A DNA stretch of 64,000 nucleotides from Portulaca oleracea (lineage: Eukaryota; Streptophyta; Magnoliopsida; Caryophyllales; Portulacaceae), in NCBI GenBank assembly GCA_029582165.1, contig CM055877.1:27835355-27899354 (forward strand), written 5' to 3'. Within the stretch, counting starts at the first letter, position 1; each line of letters opens with the position of its first letter. A program made the translations under genes and the position numbers. This document shows positions 1 to 10,316 of the stretch, piece after piece. Below the pieces are notes generated by a model that saw only the letters and a program-made list of their open reading frames with translations, was not told the origin of the DNA and did no database searches.

Positions 1-1098
1 CAACCAAAACATAAACTAACTTCGAACCTGCATCATCAAGACATAACTTAACTTAAACTACCTCAAAACAACATAACACAACCAGATATAACTTATACAA
101 GCCAAAACATCACAAACTTCTCTTAAATATGTCATAAAGAGTCTTGAACCACTTGCACTCTCCTTAAGAAGCTCTAAGGTTTCGTCCTTCCAGGGCTTTT
201 CCCTTCTCCTTTGCCGAGATGCCTAAAACGAAAACATAAAACTTCGAAAAGTGAGTTAAACTCAATATGTATACCCCTAATAACGTAAGAATCTTTTCAT
301 AATTCGTTTTAGCTGGTTAGCGCGGTTCCAAAACATTAAAAACAATATAAACGGAAAACAAACATTAAAAGATAGCAAAACTTACACAACTTGATCGTAC
401 TTAACCTGTATTTAAATCACAACTTCAATGAAAGTACTTATAAGTTCTTCCTTTTAAAGGGTAACTGAATAACCATAAACTTGTTGGAAATAAATTTAAA
501 AAAAAAAGAAGATCATGCATGAATTGATATAGACACACACCTGAAACCTTTCCATAAACATGACTTAGAAAGTGACAAGTAACTTACGCCATAAAACATG
601 TGTCAAATCGTATACCCAACATATAGCATAAACTGTTATTTCAAACCAATCACAAAGTGTGACTTATAACATGTTGTAAAATATACTTAAAAACCATAAA
701 CAAGTCCTATAAGACTTAACCCTTAACTTAAATCCTTGAAGTACTTAATTACTTAAAACTTAGTTGTCGTATTGTTATCCTGAAGGTCCCTTGCTCGCGA
801 TCATCGGCTAAGCCTCCGTATGCGCATACCTGGACCGATCGGGAGATCCGGATGGTGGATAATTATCCAATACTGGCCAGGTTTCCATGATGTGCAGTTA
901 AGGCACTTCAGTTATCTTTTCCTTGGGTGCACTAAGGCACGTATATAATTAATTTGGGGTGCACAAAGGCACATAAGCATGTTTTTCCTTGGTGTGCACT
1001 ATGGCACCATAAACATGGGCGAGGCCTTTATTAATTTCTAAAACTTGAAAACTTAAACCTTAATACCTTGACCTTGGACTCTTAATAAAACTAGTTCC
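1..1098. other. AT-rich repeat remnant, no gene
   Basis: No coding region is recognisable. The composition and phrase-like repetition (many cataaa/cttaa strings, and three spaced GTGCAC-N3-GGCAC-like motifs near 927-1008) resemble old LTR-retrotransposon sequence. It is probably the left half of the element into which the neighbouring LINE inserted, with the right half starting near 17931, but I could not identify a target-site duplication to prove this. Confidence 0.4.
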
Positions 1099-1475
1099 TT
1101 TTTTTTCGATAAGTTGTGGCCGATGGATCAATTTTATTCATCCGCAAAAACAGCCAAATAGCTGACTTGAAAATACCAACTGTCCAGCATTAAGGTTACT
1201 GGAACACACAAAGCCTGACACACCAAGAAACAAGCTAAGACAAAAGAAAGAAAGAAAAAGTGACAGCAAGGCCAAAAGCTGAAAAAAAGGCCATGACAAA
1301 AGCTTTGCACTCCTCAAAACCATACCCCTACTATTGTTGTCTTCTTTGTCTAGTGAGTGTTGTCTCCTTCCATAGGTCAAGACCACAAAATTGACTCATG
1401 CTGATTTTCCTTCATTTATGTTGTTGTCCCTCTCCGATCTTTTCTCATTTCCTTTTCATTTTCTTGTGAAAACAT

Positions 1476-2185
1476 CTACATGAATCTGCTTGGTATTGTT
1501 GCCATATTGCAAGCCAGTTCACCAGGACAGAAGGGTTCAACGTCTCTGGCCTCTGAAGCCCATAATGATGTTCTCCATCTTGCAACCATTAATATATTTT
1601 CTTTCACAAACTCCTCACTCTTAAACACCAAATTATTCCTTGCAATCCACACTGTCCACAACACTGCAAAGAAGGCAGCCACCCACAAAGCTCTTCTCGT
1701 TTTGTTGCTGAAAATCACCATCATCCATGCTTCATAAAACATCCTTATGGAGCTCGGTTGCATAAAATGGTGTCCCAATTCTTGCATTATATCCCCCCAA
1801 ATCTGCCATGTTTTGTGACATCCCATAAGAACGTGGTCAAGGTCTTCAGAGTGTTGGTTGCATAAAGGACACACATCCAAATGTTGTTACAATACTCCTT
1901 TGTGAACCAACGTTTCCCTAGTATTCAACTTTCCCAACAAAGTTATCCAGGTAAATAACTCTTCTCTTGGGGGGGGGGGGGAGCGATCTTCCAAACTGAG
2001 CCTACTAAGGCATCCACCTGAACACCTTGAAGCTCCATCTCCTCAGCCTGTGTTATAGCCGATTTAACACTATAAAAGTGTCCCCATTGCCATTCAATAT
2101 CATCTATCTTGTTCATAGTTGGGATCTTCAACTTTAACTTCCCCTTCAAAATTTTTTCATCTGCCATTTCTTGTGCATTCAACAC
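1476..2185 (-). pseudogene. LINE ORF2 C-terminus, zf-RVT zinc-binding domain
   Basis: The minus-strand translation contains a run starting CPLCNQHSEDLDHVLMGC, a C-x2-C-x8-H-x4-C pattern typical of the zf-RVT domain that follows reverse transcriptase in plant LINEs, after a VWKIAPPPP segment characteristic of its start. The reading frame is broken at a 13-G run (1969-1981 on the plus strand) that expands the proline codons, so the domain lies in two frames. It belongs to the LINE whose RT lies at 14029-15382; an LTR retrotransposon now separates them. Confidence 0.8.
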
Positions 2186-2479
2186 ATCCTTCTATGCCAG
2201 TACCAACCTCCACACACCACCCTCAAACCATCCTATCTCACATAACATCAATTTCTTCTAGGAGGACATTGCATATAGTCTTGGAAAAGCCACTTTGAGC
2301 TCCTGTTGATCTAACCAAGGGTCATCCCAAAACCTGATCTTCTCCCCATCCCCAAGCTTGAGTTGAAAGCAGCTTCTTAGCACCTTGGGAATTGTCTCTT
2401 CACCATTGAAAATTCTCTTGATATCAGCCCATGGACTCGATATAAGCGGCTTCCTCTTCGACGGTAACAGTGCCTTGTC

Positions 2480-2908
2480 TTAATTATGGATGGCTTGAAT
2501 TACCTTCCTCCATAGAACTCCTTCTTCTGTGGCATATCTCCACCACCACTTAAAAAGGAGTGCTGCATTTTTCAAAACCAAATTCCCTAAACCCAGACCT
2601 CCTCTATCTTTAGGTCTCTGTATGACTTCCCACTTCACTAGTACTGCTCCTTTTCTATCGTTGCTACCACCCCACAAGAACCTTCTTTGTATTTTTATGA
2701 TCTCCTCTGCAACTCCTTTCGGCATCTTGTACATAGAAAGGTAGTAAGTAGGTAAGTTGTTTAGAACTGCTTTGATTAGCACCAATCGGCCAGCTTTGGA
2801 GAGGCTACATGACATCCAGCCTTGCAACTTGGCTTGTATCTTATCAACAATAGGCCTCCAAGAGGCCTTTCTCCTCATTGAAGCTCCTAGCTGTAAACCC
2901 AAATAAGT
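2480..2908 (-). pseudogene. LINE reverse transcriptase C-terminal part (left of insertion)
   Basis: About 140 codons match the segment after the RT palm in plant LINEs: LGLQLGASMRRK, then WRPIVDKIQAKLQGW, SKAGRLVLIKAVLNNLPTYY, and RRFLWGG. Element A interrupts the conserved LPITYLG motif: LPI is encoded next to the right-hand duplication at 14019-14023 and TYLG here, so the junction reads through in frame once the inserted element and one GATGG copy are ignored. The insertion therefore hit an ORF that was still recognisable. Confidence 0.85.
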
Positions 2909-2913
2909 GATGG
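2909..2913. repeat. Target-site duplication, left of element A
   Basis: GATGG immediately precedes the LTR terminus TGTGGGACCC; an identical GATGG follows the other terminus at 14019-14023. Five-bp duplications are normal for Ty3/gypsy integrases. Confidence 0.9.
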
Positions 2914-4558
2914 TGTGGGACCCGGGAAAATCCCCGTGGTATCCCTCGCGGTAAACAGCGAGTCGAAAGGGGTGTCTTTTCTTTGAGAAGATTTGCTCGA
3001 ATTTCCGTTTAAAATAAATTAAAGTTTAAAATTTAAATAAACTCTTTTTTTCGGATTTTATTAAAGTTTGAGAATTTTATTTATTCAGGAAGTGAACAGA
3101 AAATAAAAAAAAGGAAAAAAGAAACGAAAAAAAACAAACAGAAAACCCCGGGACTGGGCTCGGGGCGGTTCATCGAGCAATACCGCAGTATTGCGCCGAG
3201 ACGGAAGAAACAGAGAACTCGGATCGGGCTCGGGTCGGTTCATCGTAGCAATACCGCGGTATTGCCGCCCCGGCAGACGAAGATAAAGAGAACCGGATGG
3301 GCTCGGCGGTTTATCGTAGCAATACTGCAGTATTACGCTTGCCCAGACGAGTAAGAAAAATAAAATCTTTTTTTTTTAAAAGAAAATAAAAAAAACTGCA
3401 AACAGGAGGATTCGAACCCGAGACCGAGACTGCTGTCTACTGCGATACCTGCAGGTATCGTGGTCGATAATCCGGGAGAGAGTCCCGATCTGGAAGTCAG
3501 GTCCGGGCCGTGGGTCGGGCCAGAATACCGCCAGGTATTCTGTCCGTCCCGGCCTCGGAGCCTACTTCCGAACTTAGGGATCCGGACCTAAAAAAACTTT
3601 ATTTTCGCAATCCGCTTTTTTTTTGAAATCCGAAAAGAAAATGAAACCCGAAAAATAAATAAAAGAAAGAAAAGAAAAACGAGTCGCCAATTAATTTTTG
3701 AACGAGAATTAATAAACTCAAAAAAAGTGACTCCACAAACCACGAACCACGAGATTCGGATCCGGGGGTAAGGTTACGAATTCGGGAATAAAATTCCCGA
3801 ATCCGCCCGTTCAACAAACGGACTTTACTAAACCGGTTAAAATAGAAAGAAGAGAAGGGAAAAGAAGAGAGTAGAACGGAGTATTAATTATCGTGATTAA
3901 TGTTATTTAGTTACATACAAATGCGAGAAATAAATACGATAAATAAAAGAATTAAATACAAGCGTACCTTTATTCACGAACAATCCATATTATTTAGGTC
4001 GAGTTTAGGGTTAACTCAAGTTACAAGATAATATGAATCAAGAATAGATAGAGAAGGAGAAAATAACGATGCCAATTAAGTGTATGCAAAAAATGAGAGA
4101 AGAGGAGGGGAGAAGGAGAAAGTGAAATTACCAAGTGTCAATACACCAGGGTGATTTCGGTGTAGGATTGAAGTGAGGGGTGAGAGGGGTTTTTATAGGA
4201 GAAATTGGGGTTTGGAATTTAGGTCAAAAATGAGGGGAAAAAAAATGACCTAATACCGCCAAGTATTGGGCTTTTCTGGGAGCCCGGCTGCTGCGGCACG
4301 CAACCCTAGGCAGGCGGAGGCGCCTCGGGTCAGGCAGGATCCGCCCCAGATACCTGGCGGTATGGGGGTCGGATCCGCCTGTTCCGGGCCTGCTTCTGCG
4401 CCTTGGGCCGCGTGCGGGGATGATTTTGGACTGATTTTTTTTTGGGTATTTCTTTTATTATTATTTTTGCATTTCATTTTCTTTGGCATTTTTTCCTAAA
4501 CTAAATAAAATAATTACAATAATTACAATAATTACAAGACACTTTTTGGGTGTCTACA
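2914..4558 (-). repeat. 3' LTR of element A
   Basis: Paired with 12373-14018. Most of the 1.6 kb is nearly identical between the two, but the GC-rich parts (about 3140-3355 and 4260-4430) differ by many small indels. Seven palindromes lie in it: 3179-3192, 3250-3263, 3321-3334, 3443-3460, 3523-3540, 4252-4267 and 4350-4363. The copy at 3443-3460, CGATACCTGCAGGTATCG, is a perfect 18-bp palindrome. A minus-strand TATA box (TATAAAAA, 4190-4197) marks the LTR promoter. Confidence 0.93.
3408..3418 (-). promoter_or_regulatory. Pol III B-box-like sequence in LTR
   Basis: On the minus strand GGTTCGAATCC is an exact match to the RNA polymerase III internal B-box consensus, followed about 15 bases later by a run of eight or more T. 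The same is found in the other LTR at 12899-12909. No convincing A box or tRNA cloverleaf was seen, so this may be a chance match or a tRNA-derived relic. Confidence 0.35.
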
Positions 4559-4575
4559 GTTAGCCCCCACTTTGA
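4559..4575 (-). promoter_or_regulatory. Polypurine tract of element A
   Basis: Directly upstream (minus strand) of the 3' LTR terminus is AAAGTGGGGGCTAAC, a purine-rich tract in the right place to prime plus-strand DNA synthesis. Similar GGGGGCT tracts recur on the minus strand at about 8285-8297, 8459-8468 and 8664-8672. Confidence 0.75.
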
Positions 4576-4615
4576 TCGAGTCTAAGTGAGATGATGATCA
4601 AAGTATAGCCTGGAG

Positions 4616-5175
4616 GTATTCGATCCTCCTTGATGTAGTTCGGCCTTTCCCGATGTCGTTGAAAATGTAGCTCAGTCTTTCCCGATGTCGTTGAAAATGT
4701 AGCTCAGTCTTTCCCGATGTCGTTCAGTCTTTCCTGATGTCGTTTAGTCTTTCCCGATGTCGTTTGAAATGTAGCTTAGTCTTTCCCGATGTCGTTGAGA
4801 ATGTAGCTCAGTCTTTCCCGATGTCGTTGAAAATATAGCTCAGTCTTTCCCGATGTCGTTCAGTCTTTCCCGATGTCGTTGAAATATAGCTCAGTCTTTC
4901 CCGATGTCGTTGAAAATGTAGCTCAGTCTTTCCCGATGTCGTTGAAAATGTAGCTCAGTCTTTCCCGATGTCATTGAGAATGTAGCTCTGTCTTTCCCGA
5001 TGTCGTTGAAAATGTAGCTCAGTCTTTCCCGATGTCGTTCAGTCTTTCCCGATGTCGTTCAGTCTTTCCCGATGTCGTTGAAATGTAGCTCAGTCTTTCC
5101 CGATGTCGTTGAAAATGTAGCTCGGTCTTTCCTGATGTCGTTGAAAACGTAGCTCAGTCTTTCCCGATGTCTCTA
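4616..5175. repeat. Tandem array, 20/31-bp units (CAGTCTTTCCCGATGTCGTT)
   Basis: Roughly twenty copies of CTTTCCCGATGTCGTT occur head to tail, mostly in a unit of about 31 bp with a linker close to GAAAATGTAGCTCAG; several shortened 20-bp units lack the linker. Variation between units is slight. The array sits just inside the 3' LTR, next to the PPT, and ends as the sequence turns AT-rich after 5175. Tandem arrays near the 3' end are known in Tat/Ogre elements and may seed satellite DNA. Confidence 0.9.
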
Positions 5176-5401
5176 TAAGAATTGAATTAAAATTATTTTC
5201 TGAGTCATATAGAAATTAAATTTCTATATTCTCTTGAAAATAATATATTTTTTCATATTTTCCTTCTTATTATTGGAGTATTTCAACAAAAGAAGTTTTG
5301 AATTCTCCTCCTAATAACTTTCCAGTCACATCGTATTTAGACTGGTCAAAGGGTCATTCAATTGGATTTAAGGATGAGGTAGGTGGGAAGTTGAGGATAT
5401 G

Positions 5402-5409
5402 CCTATAAA
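5402..5409 (+). promoter_or_regulatory. Antisense TATA box inside element A
   Basis: CTATAAAA on the plus strand, opposite to the element's own direction, followed by a pyrimidine-rich CT leader (about 5445-5510). It lies about 790 bp upstream of an exon-like ORF on the same strand and suits an antisense promoter. Inference from spacing and motif only. Confidence 0.5.
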
Positions 5410-5529
5410 AGAATGGGTCTTCACTCCACTCAAACATTATCCAATTTGTTCTTTCTCTCTCTAAGCTCCCTCTTCCTCTCTCTAAGCTCCCTCTCTCTCT
5501 CTCTAAGTGGATTGAGCACCACCCCGGGC

Positions 5530-6060
5530 ACCACCATACCGCCTAGTACTTTGGGTTCTCGGGTCCGGATTTTCGAGTTCAGATCCGAAACCTGCAGCAC
5601 GCCTGCCCGCCATACCGCCAGGTATCCAAGCCCGGGCTCCCGTTCCTGCCTCGGTTTTCGTGCAACAAATCGCGCTTGGAAGCTTCATGGAGACCCATAC
5701 CGCTGTGTATGGGTATCTTTCCTTGATTTTCGTGTCGGTCGTTCGTCGTCGAGCCTTGCCGGAGCTCGGACACATACCGCCAGGTATTGCGAGGCGCACG
5801 CCCCGGGTCTCAGATCTGGGATTTTCCGGGAAAAGTGCCACCTTGGTACTCCTGAATACCGCCAGGTATTCCCTGGATGATCCCGGGTTTCAGCTCCGAA
5901 ATTCTCTGGAAAAAAGCTCGGATTTGCTTTGTCGGAAGTAAGAGCCCATACCGCCAGGTATCTGTGTTCTCGGGCTTGGGCTCAAAAAACAAAAATTCGG
6001 AACTTGAATTCGGGAAATTTTGCCGAATCCCGACCCATGCTTGGCGGTATGCTCACACTC
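5530..6060. repeat. Dispersed ATACC-GCCA-GGTAT palindromes
   Basis: Six copies at 5612-5625, 5694-5713, 5774-5787, 5854-5871, 5948-5961 and 6036-6051, plus a degenerate copy near 5534. Typical form is ATACCGCCAGGTAT with flanking bases often extending the arms (GAATACC..GGTATTC; CCCATAC..GTATGGG). The intervening sequence is GC-rich and unlike from copy to copy. ORFs seen here in several frames are not considered coding. Confidence 0.85.
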
Positions 6061-6188
6061 GGGCAGACCCGAGGCGGCCCAATTCCTGTTGCGCAACTTA
6101 GGAGTCGGTCTTGATTTTGAGTCCCGGTCTAGGTGCAAGGAATTTTGTTTGGTCCCGGGATTTCGACCTTACTTCGTTTGTTTTGCAG

Positions 6189-6366
6189 CTTGCTTTTGAC
6201 AATGACGCAACCCTTGAAGCCTCGTGGTCATGTAGCACCTCATGCTGCGAATTGGGTCCACCATATGTTTTTCGCTAAGGAGTGGTTTCCCGATGGTGAA
6301 TTTAACCCGGCGAACCTCACGCAATATCCAAATGAACATGTGTGGCTTCGGCGATCGGAAATCCCG
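6189..6366 (+). CDS. Antisense exon-like ORF in element A, function unknown
   Basis: The interval is bounded by a good plant acceptor (TTTGTTTTGCAG) and donor (CCG|GTAAGC). An ATG at 6202 opens 55 codons, starting MTQPLKPRGHVAPHAANWVH and containing EWFPDGEFNPANLTQYP. It runs opposite to gag, between the coding region and the 3' LTR, where many Tat-lineage elements keep an extra antisense ORF (Steinbauerova and colleagues described such ORFs). I do not recognise the domain. The next exon was not found: a candidate acceptor at 7751-7753 would lead to an immediate stop in phase. It may be the first coding exon of a decayed antisense gene. Confidence 0.5.
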
Positions 6367-6559
6367 GTAAGCCTTTCATGTTTGTTGCATTTTTTTGCGC
6401 GTTTCTTATAATCCTTGGGCTTGTTAGTTTGCATGCTTAGGCCCAATTGCGTTGAAGCATCCTTTAGCCCAAACGTTTATGTAAATATTATGTGGACTTG
6501 ATGTTAGTAATTTTAGAGTTTAACGCCGGATTTTCCGGAGGTTTTTCTCATAAAAATCT

Positions 6560-7375
6560 GATGTCATGCCTCCAAGCGTGCACTCTGTCTAGTTTTCCAT
6601 ACTTTTCTGTACAGTTTTTTTTTTTCAAATCCTTGTATAGTCAGGCTGTCATGCCTCCAGGCATGTAGCTCTGTCCCGTCGATGTCGATCGATCAATCAT
6701 TTCGTTATTCGGAACTCTGGGCATGCTACCATGCCTGCAGGTATGGTGCTCTGTCCGGAGTTTTTCTGCACAGTCCGGACAGGTTTAAGTCTGGGCAGGC
6801 TGGCATGCCTCCAGGTATGGTGCTCTGTCCGGAGTTTTTCTTCACAGTCCGGTCAGATTTAAGTCTGGGCAGGCTGGCATGCCTCCATGTATGGTGCTAT
6901 GTCCGGAGTTTTTCTGCACAGTCTGGACAGATTTAAGTCTGGGCAGGCTGGCATGCCTCCAGGTATGCTACTATGTCTGCTGAATTCTGTCCAGTTTTCT
7001 TTGTTTTTGCACAGTCTTGCCGGATTCGGGCCTAGTCAGGCTGTCATGCCTCCAGGCATGCAACTCTTTCCAACTGTCTTTGTTTTTCTGCACTGCTTCG
7101 TCAGATTTGGGGTCTAGTCAGGTTGTCATGCCTCCAGGCATGCAACTCTGTCCAGCCCAGGATCGGTCAGCCGGATTTCACTTGTTGCACGGAACCCTAG
7201 GTAGGATGCCATGCATGTAGGCATGACGCTATGCCCGATTTTTATTTTTTTTTCGCATTGCCCAACCTTGAGTCCCCTCTGTCGAGCATCTTGCGTTTTG
7301 ACTTCGGATCGGGTCCATTTTGTTTTTGGTAATGCTGTATGTGGAACCTCGGTCCGGACCATACTTGGTGGTATG
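6560..7375. repeat. Minisatellite with CATGCC-TCCA-GGCATG palindromes
   Basis: About ten copies of a palindromic core (near 6566, 6650, 6730, 6804, 6881, 6951, 7046, 7127, 7210 and 7360) recur every 70-95 bp. They are embedded in related phrases such as GCTCTGTCCGGAGTTTTTCTG and CTGGGCAGGCTG. Arms vary together between ATGCC/GGCAT and ATACC/GGTAT forms. The block lies in what would be the intron after the antisense exon. Confidence 0.8.
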
Positions 7376-7454
7376 ATGTCTGTTTGCAAGACCCAGACCC
7401 GGCTTGTTCTTGGCAATATGGGTCGGGTTTGTCTGAATGCTCAAGTCTTCTTAG

Positions 7455-7735
7455 TTTAATTCAGAAATGAGTTATTTCCAAATTAATTCTCGTGAACATT
7501 GAGAACTGAATTTTTAGAGTTTAGCTCAGAAAATGAATTATTTTCCAAATTATTTCTCATAAAAAGTTGTGATCCGTTTTAGAGTTTAACTCGTAAAATG
7601 AGCTAATTCTCATAAAAATTTGTGATCGGAATTTTAGAGTTTAACTCGAAAAATAAGCTAATTCTCATAAAAATTTGTGAACCGAATTTTTTAGAGTTTA
7701 ACTCGAAAAATGAGTTAATTCTCGTAAAACTCGAA
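7455..7735. repeat. Tandem repeat, about 60-bp units
   Basis: Four to five imperfect units based on TTTAGAGTTTAACTCGAAAA and CTCATAAAAATTTGTGA. A single related phrase occurs earlier at about 6510-6555, suggesting local duplication within element A. Confidence 0.75.
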
Positions 7736-10316
7736 TTATCTCTTCATTGGCAGCGTCCTTTGAGCTTCTAGCAATATGTCCGAAGGCGATTAAGACTCCA
7801 AGTGAGCTTGCTTGATTTCTAATCACCATAGCTGCATTTCTTTTGAGGTTCGGGCGGGAGATAGAAGAATGCATATGCGGTTTTATGCATGCTATGCTAC
7901 ATGAATTATGTGAGAATAAAAAAAAAAGTACAAGATTATTTTATGTACAATACACAACTCTATTATGCATTTTATAATATAAGATTCTTTATGCATGATT
8001 TTATGCAGTCCTAATTCTAATGCATGATGTGACTCTTTTTATTTTTGGTACTTTTTTTATTTATGCAGTGCATGTGACTTTTTTTTTTTAGTGGACTCGA
8101 GAAGAAAAAAAGAAAAAAAAATAAAAACTAAAAAAACTAACATGACTCAAAATGAAAAATGAAAAATGAATTAATGTGACTCAATATGCAAACTAATGTG
8201 ACTTAAAATGAAAAATGCACATGACCTAAAAATAAAAACTAAAAAAAAATGCACATTGATTTGCTGCATGTATGCGATATGAACAGCCCCCACTTTCCCG
8301 AGGAAAGAAAAAAAAAGAAAAGTAAATAAAAAAAACTCTAAATGTCAAGAGTGATTTCGAGGTGAGTTTCAGGACAAGACAAAAATAGTGAAATGATGAG
8401 TTCTTCTTCTTGAATTGCATCGCAAGTTGCCATGATGCTGATATTGAGTGATGAGCGAGCCCCCAGTTGGAACGCTGCAAAATACGATATTAATGGAAGA
8501 CTCGGTCTGCTTAAGCTGCATGATGGGATAGTTAGGATGCTCGACCTTGATGTCATGGTTAGGAACCCCAAGCACTAAGAAGAATCAAGCGACAAGTCAT
8601 CTTGATTTCTCTTGCCTTTTCTCTATTCTTCTTGATTCCTTTAGGTAGGAACATGTAAGCACCAAGCCCCCAGTATCAGTGAACAGGCGTCTTTAGATGA
8701 GTCAGAATGATTGACCTACGTTGATGTTGTCTTCAAGTAAACCTTATTTTGATGCAGTTGGCTTCTTGTTCTGCTAAAGGAGTTATCCATCACTCAGGTA
8801 TTCTGAAAGCGAGGATTGACTGACGAATCTCATGCATACACTAATGACCAAATCAGAAGAGCTCACAGGGTAGGGACAATGGAGGATGGATTATAGAAAA
8901 GGTAGGAATGGTGGTATAGAAAGCATGTTTGTGAGTGGTTAGGCCCTAATGGTGGGTCAGACGAGGCTATGGATGGTTAGGCGAGAGTAGTGATCAGATG
9001 TAATGGACAAGGTGATGAGTGGATGGGTAGTTCGATGGAAAAAGATTCGAACTGACGGAGGAAGGTGAGATGGTATTTGGATGGAGAACCATGTTTCATG
9101 GGTTTATCTCATAAGGGAAGACATGGTCAAATGGCTAGATTTGGGTATGAAGGGTGATCCAAGTCTGATGGGAAAGGTGGGTATGTTTTGGTGAAAGAAA
9201 TCTGATAGCTTGTCAGTGTCATTAGAGACCAAGGTTTCCTCTTCTTTTGCCTAGCTCGCCTGGTGAGGTTTTCGAGCTAGCCACTCTTCATTCTATTTCT
9301 CAAAGACCAAATGATTTGATGATGGATTTTCTAGCGAATTGTAGTGGCCGGGCCTCCAAGAGGTTCTCCTACGTATCCATTGTGGAATCAGGCCAGTCGT
9401 AGCTCAACAGGTGCAGCTTTGATTGATGCCTGAAGAAGGACTTTGAGATGGGTCGAAGGTTTAATGGGAAGGATAGGTGTGAAGGTTTGACGAGAAGGTT
9501 TTGGAATGTGTGCAAGTGACCAATGTAAATAGACAATTGCCTCTTATGCCTCTTACTATTGTTTTCTTTTTTTTCTTTTTTTTTTTTGAACTTGACAACC
9601 TCAATCTATATTTCTCTTATCCATGATATTTGTCACTCGCAACACATTAGTCGGCTTAAAATGGATTTAGGGATGAGATGGTCATAAGATGAATGACCGA
9701 GTTCATGGTTGTGGTTAAGAATATGGTGTGGGAAGGTAATAATGTAGGTAAAACAGCTAGATGAAATGAAGGTGGTGATGATGTCGGTGGTAAGGGGTGG
9801 AAACCTTCTATCATAGGCATGTCTTTTTAAGCTGCATGATTTATTTTAGAGTGAGATTTACTTTTAGAGATTGTTGGTCGCTTTGAACTCTCCCCTTTTG
9901 CCTAACCTGTTGGATGGGTGTTCAGGTTAGCTTCCCTCCTCTTAACTTTTACTCATTCACCTCTCCTTTTGCCCAACTTGTTAGATGAGTGTTCAAGTTG
10001 GCCTCACTCTTTCATTTGTCTCTCCTTTTGCCTAACCTCGTTTTGGCGGTGAAGTTAGCCTCTCTTCTCTCTATTAACCATGGACTCAGGGTAGGGCAAA
10101 AAAGAATAGAGAAAATGTGATAGAGATGTGAGATGGAGTGGAAAAAAATGAGAAGATGGATGTGTCAGACTTGGATGGTCATATGGGTGAGTGAGCTCTT
10201 CAATTCAAATCAGGAATGCAAGCACATGATTCTTTCCTTAGCAGTTTAGAAGCAAATGAAGGGTCGGGGAAGACAAGAGTCACAATCATGAAAGGTTTCA
10301 TCTTTATTGAATGCAA
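7736..10316. other. Non-coding internal region of element A
   Basis: This is where pol would be expected, yet no reverse transcriptase, RNase H or integrase motif is visible on either strand. It contains A/T-rich simple stretches (about 7918-8330), PPT-like tracts on the minus strand near 8285, 8459 and 8664, and a set of hairpins at 9249-10060. A short open frame after 7754 was considered as a second antisense exon but does not continue in phase. Confidence 0.6.
9249..10060. repeat. Four hairpins with co-varying stems
   Basis: Each hairpin follows CTTTTGCC and ends before a C-rich tail. Arms: CTAGCTCG 9251-9258 with CGAGCTAG 9273-9280; CTAACCTG 9902-9909 with CAGGTTAG 9923-9930; CCAACTTG 9973-9980 with CAAGTTGG 9994-10001; and a weaker CTAAC 10032-10036 with GTTAG 10054-10058. 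The first three have 13-14-nt loops. Stem bases differ between copies but remain complementary. Confidence 0.8.

Noticed and set aside
3390..3460. tRNA gene in the LTR
   Set aside because: Only a B box and T-run are seen; no A box, anticodon arm or acceptor pairing.
4616..5175. CRISPR-like array
   Set aside because: Units are tandem with conserved linkers and no unique spacers, and the genome is a plant.
5413..5880. 155-codon plus-strand ORF in the palindrome region of element A
   Set aside because: Several frames on both strands are open here because the region is GC-rich; the translation is repetitive, without any domain.
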